From Dyadobacter crusticola DSM 16708 (GTDB lineage Bacteria > Bacteroidota > Bacteroidia > Cytophagales > Spirosomataceae), in the NCBI RefSeq assembly GCF_000701505.1, contig NZ_JNJB01000018.1, positions 1-64,000 of the forward strand: DNA of 64,000 nt, read 5' to 3'. The number at the start of each line of letters is the position of its first letter. The stretch's first letter is position 1. A program made the translations under genes and the position numbers. The notes beneath the pieces are model-generated. The model made no database searches, was not told the origin of the DNA, and saw only the letters and a list, made by a program, of their open reading frames with translations. Positions 61,281 through 64,000 of this stretch are shown here, piece by piece.

Positions 61281-62089
61281 AAGATTGCCTCTCTCACGCG
61301 CACAAGTCTTTCCAATAAACCCTCCAATTGATCCAATGGAAGCATATTTGCACCGTCGGATTTCGCTTCTGAAGGATTAAAATGAGTTTCAATGAACAGC
61401 CCATCTGCGCCAACCGCAATCGCTGCTTTGGCGATTGTCTCGATAAGCTTCGGTTTGCCGCCGGTTATTCCGGAGCTTTGATTGGGCTGTTGCAGAGAAT
61501 GGGTGCAGTCCATTACTACTGGAACTCCAAATGCAGCCATTTCAGGTAGGTTACGGTAATCCACCACTAGATCGCCATATCCAAAGCTATTGCCACGATC
61601 GGTTAAAATCACCTGACATTCCGGATTGACTTCATGAATCTTTTCGGCAGCAAACTTCATTGAAGCGCCGGAAAGAAATTGTCCTTTTTTCACATTTACA
61701 GCTTTCCCGGTTTGCGCTGCCGCGGCCAATAGCTCGGTTTGGCGGCAAAGAAATGCAGGGATTTGTAATACATCCACGTACTCGGCAGCCATCGCAGCCT
61801 CGTGTGATTCGTGGATGTCAGTAACAGTAGGTACTCCAAAAGTTTCACTTACTTCCCTAAGTATTTTTAAAGCTTTCTCGTCGCCAATGCCTGTGAATGA
61901 GTCGATCTTCGTGCGGTTTGCTTTGCGGTAGGAACCTTTGAAAATATATGGTATTTGTAGCCTAGTGGTCACATTTACAATATGTTCAGCTATGCGGAGG
62001 GCCATATCGCGGCCTTCAATGGCGCACGGACCGGCCATTAAAAAAAAATGCTGAGAGTCTGTATTTTTCAGGTTCGTAATTGAAATCAT
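61277..62089 (-). CDS. kdsA: 3-deoxy-8-phosphooctulonate synthase
   Basis: This 270-residue enzyme condenses phosphoenolpyruvate and arabinose 5-phosphate to Kdo 8-phosphate, for lipopolysaccharide. FFLMAGPCAIEGRD, FKGSYRKANRT, GVPTVTDIHES, ILTDRGNSFGYGDLVVDYRN and FIETHFNPSEAKSDGANMLPL are visible. Length is near E. coli KdsA (284). kdsB and kdsC are not adjacent. Four bases overlap the PAP2 gene. Confidence 0.96.
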   Translation of the reverse strand: MISITNLKNTDSQHFFLMAGPCAIEGRDMALRIAEHIVNVTTRLQIPYIFKGSYRKANRTKIDSFTGIGDEKALKILREVSETFGVPTVTDIHESHEAAMAAEYVDVLQIPAFLCRQTELLAAAAQTGKAVNVKKGQFLSGASMKFAAEKIHEVNPECQVILTDRGNSFGYGDLVVDYRNLPEMAAFGVPVVMDCTHSLQQPNQSSGITGGKPKLIETIAKAAIAVGADGLFIETHFNPSEAKSDGANMLPLDQLEGLLERLVRVREAIL

Positions 62090-62316
62090 ATCTTAAATGA
62101 CTTTTAATTAAATATTTGGTGAATGTACACTTATGCGGGATGTTCTCCAGACCGGAAGAAGAATTCCAGAAATGAGCACCTGATAATGGATTGATTTACT
62201 GCTTTTTTTATTTTGGAAGTAAAGAATGCAATAAAAAGAAGGCATTAAAAAAATTTTGAAAAAGTGAACTGAAATATCTTTCTTTGTTGCGATTTTAACC
62301 AAAAAGTGATTATAAA

Positions 62317-62553
62317 ATGTCAGCAATTGCAGAAAGAGTTAAGCAAATTATCGTCGAGAAACTCGGCGTAGAAGAGTCGGAGGTTACACCGGAAGCAAAC
62401 TTCCAGAACGACTTGGGAGCGGACTCTCTAGACACCGTTGAATTGATTATGGAGTTTGAAAAAGAATTCAATCTATCTATTCCTGACGACCAAGCAGAGA
62501 ACATTGGTACAGTAGGCCAAGCTGTTGCATATCTGGAAGAGAACGTGAAGTAA
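62317..62553 (+). CDS. acpP: Acyl carrier protein
   Basis: This 78-residue acidic carrier protein holds fatty-acid intermediates. S37 in GADSLDT is the phosphopantetheine site. Length and sequence are typical. It is followed 45 bases later by fabF, as is usual in Bacteroidota. A weak TATCTTTC lies at 62275-62282 upstream. Confidence 0.98.
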   Translation: MSAIAERVKQIIVEKLGVEESEVTPEANFQNDLGADSLDTVELIMEFEKEFNLSIPDDQAENIGTVGQAVAYLEENVK

Positions 62554-62598
62554 TTCGGTCTTTAAGCCAGTTATCATCTTCAATTTCTGTCCTTTTTT

Positions 62599-63852
62599 AT
62601 GAGTTTTAAGCGAGTTGTGATTACAGGAATGGGTGCATTGACGCCCATCGGGAATGATGTTTCTACCTTTTGGACAAATCTGGTTGCGGGGGTAAGCGGC
62701 GCAGCGCCAATTACAAAATTTGATGCTGAGAAGTTTCGTACCCGTTTTGCCTGTGAAGTCAAGGGATTGGACATCAATACTTACATCCCGCGACAGGAAG
62801 CACGTAAAATGGACCCGTTTACTCAGTACGCCGTTATTGCTGCAGACGAAGCTATGAAGGACGCCGGCTTTGACGTAGATAAGCTTGATCTCGACAAAGC
62901 CGGTGTAATTTGGGGCTCAGGAATTGGAGGGCTTAAAACCTTCGAAGAGGAAGTGATGAACTTCTCTGAGAATGGAAAAACACCTCGTTTTAATCCTTTC
63001 TTTATCCCTAAAATGATCGTGGACAGTGCATCGGGAGTACTCTCGATCCGCTACGGTTTTAGAGGACCTAATTTTATCACAGTATCCGCCTGTGCATCAG
63101 CTACCAATGCGCTGATCGATGCATTCAATTATATCAAGCTCGGTATGATGAATGTATGTATCTCAGGCGGCTCCGAAGCAGCAATTACTATTGCTGGTGT
63201 AGGAGGTTTCAATGCACTAAAAGCACTCTCCGAAAGAAACGACAGTCCTGAAACTGCATCCCGTCCCTATGATAAGGATCGTGATGGTTTTGTTTTGGGA
63301 GAAGGAGGTGCCGCTCTTATTCTGGAAGATCTGGAACATGCAAAAGCCAGAGGAGCAAAAATTTACGCTGAAATGATCGGCGCAGGTATGTCTTCGGATG
63401 CATACCACATTACTGCACCACATCCTGAGGGGCTGGGCGCATACATGGTAATGAAGAATGCATTGGAAAACGCCGGGTTACAGCCTTCGGATATCGACTA
63501 TATCAATACGCACGGTACATCCACGCCGATCGGCGATCCCCAGGAAATCAAGGCAATTGAGACGTTCTTCGGAGAGCATGCTTATAACTTGAACATCAGT
63601 TCAACCAAGTCCATGACCGGACATTTGCTCGGAGGAGCAGGTGCGATCGAGGCTGCTGCCTGCATCATGGCAATCAAGGATCAGATTGTACCGCCTACGA
63701 TCAACCATTTTACAGATGATCCGGATATTAATCCAAGACTAAATCTTACTTTTAACAAAGCAGAAAAGCGCAAGGTAGATATCGCCTTGAGTAACACTTT
63801 TGGATTTGGAGGTCACAATGCATCAGTCATTTTCAAAAAGTATGAAGACTGA
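62599..63852 (+). CDS. fabF: 3-oxoacyl-ACP synthase II
   Basis: This 417-residue condensing enzyme extends fatty acids with malonyl-ACP. The catalytic Cys165 (VSACASATNA) and the two His motifs NTHGTSTPIGD and GHLLGGAGAIEA are visible, with GGSEAAI and NTFGFGGHNAS. Length is typical. It lies between acpP and rnc. Confidence 0.98.
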   Translation: MSFKRVVITGMGALTPIGNDVSTFWTNLVAGVSGAAPITKFDAEKFRTRFACEVKGLDINTYIPRQEARKMDPFTQYAVIAADEAMKDAGFDVDKLDLDKAGVIWGSGIGGLKTFEEEVMNFSENGKTPRFNPFFIPKMIVDSASGVLSIRYGFRGPNFITVSACASATNALIDAFNYIKLGMMNVCISGGSEAAITIAGVGGFNALKALSERNDSPETASRPYDKDRDGFVLGEGGAALILEDLEHAKARGAKIYAEMIGAGMSSDAYHITAPHPEGLGAYMVMKNALENAGLQPSDIDYINTHGTSTPIGDPQEIKAIETFFGEHAYNLNISSTKSMTGHLLGGAGAIEAAACIMAIKDQIVPPTINHFTDDPDINPRLNLTFNKAEKRKVDIALSNTFGFGGHNASVIFKKYED

Positions 63853-63866
63853 TAAACTTTCTACAA

Positions 63867-64000
63867 TTGGCAAAGCGAATTCTTATACCGATACTTTCTC
63901 TTTTCCGTACCGGAAGTGCTGAGGATAAAAAATTTAAGGAGTCCATTGCACACGTAATCGGTGATCGCCCCTCCAATTTAGGCGTTTACCAGCTCGCTTT
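63867..64000 (+). CDS. rnc: Ribonuclease III, N-terminal part
   Basis: The 44 codons seen run off the window end. LSLFRTGSAEDKKFKESIAHVIG and the PSNLGVYQLAF end resemble the start of Bacteroidota RNase III, and the acpP-fabF-rnc order supports it. No in-frame ATG lies between an in-frame stop at 63843 and the conserved part, so the start is probably the TTG at 63867, 14 bases after the fabF stop. A sequencing error or other start cannot be excluded. Confidence 0.75.
   Translation, partial: MAKRILIPILSLFRTGSAEDKKFKESIAHVIGDRPSNLGVYQLA

Noticed and set aside
62108-62326. Open frame on the - strand before acpP
   Set aside because: It covers the acpP leader, is rich in Lys, Phe and Ile from AT-rich DNA, and shows no features.

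Overview
The window is chromosomal DNA of a Bacteroidota bacterium, most likely a Cytophagales member close to Dyadobacter. This is inferred from the genes and signals, not from a database match. The signs are: TAnnTTTG-type -7 promoter elements in front of many genes with few Shine-Dalgarno sites; a TonB receptor with a carboxypeptidase-like N-terminal domain; families typical of the phylum (DUF5672, DUF5618, Wzi/RemB-like barrel, QC-type M28 peptidase); and the order acpP-fabF-rnc. Nearly all DNA is coding. I saw no tRNA, rRNA, CRISPR array, prophage or replication origin.

Layout. 1-1015: broken-off end of an IS1182-like insertion sequence and a small secreted protein. 1074-7317 (- strand): an FAH-fold hydrolase, a RES/Xre toxin-antitoxin pair whose promoter is embedded in paired operators, uvrA, a nicotinamidase-like hydrolase and an unknown protein. 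7414-11847 (+): a polytopic membrane protein, a GT2 glycosyltransferase, a DUF5672 protein and an OmpA-family lipid/peptidoglycan-anchoring type protein. 11856-12038: a nested inverted-repeat cluster between ompA-like and tpiA. 13125-20091 (+): a two-DTG retropepsin-like protein with PDZ, mnmD, gmhA, a Nudix hydrolase and a large double-SWIM SNF2 helicase. 20097-27512 (-): a compact operon of a Wzi-like barrel, nadC, an HHH-plus-barrel protein and recQ.

27638-43677: upp, a large TonB-dependent receptor with an odd Ala/Gln/Val-rich insert, manC, a second (ParE-like) toxin-antitoxin pair, recF, pdhA, tatC, then a - strand operon nadK/dipeptide epimerase/PLP enzyme preceded by a CBS protein and an alpha/beta hydrolase, a secreted esterase, and a FlaA1/CapD-type epimerase. 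43789-49021 (-): nuoKLMN, the membrane arm of complex I without its other subunits. 49103-64000: a DnaQ-like exonuclease, glpK, pbpC, an operon DUF5618-cysS-DUF192-glutaminyl cyclase-like lipoprotein, a PfkB kinase, a glycerophosphodiesterase, tag, a GyrI-like protein, kdsA overlapping a PAP2 phosphatase, and acpP-fabF-rnc (rnc cut by the window end).

The genes fit a free-living aerobic heterotroph: envelope building (gmhA, kdsA, manC, PAP2, pbpC, glycosyltransferases), DNA repair (uvrA, recQ, recF, tag), NAD metabolism (nadC, nadK, nicotinamidase-like, plus an NAD-consuming RES toxin) and central metabolism (tpiA, pdhA, glpK, nuo). No complete novel system stands out. The strongest leads are the RES/Xre promoter-operator layout, the 23-bp nested repeats, the insert in the TonB receptor, and the frequent tail-to-tail gene pairs with no space between stop codons.
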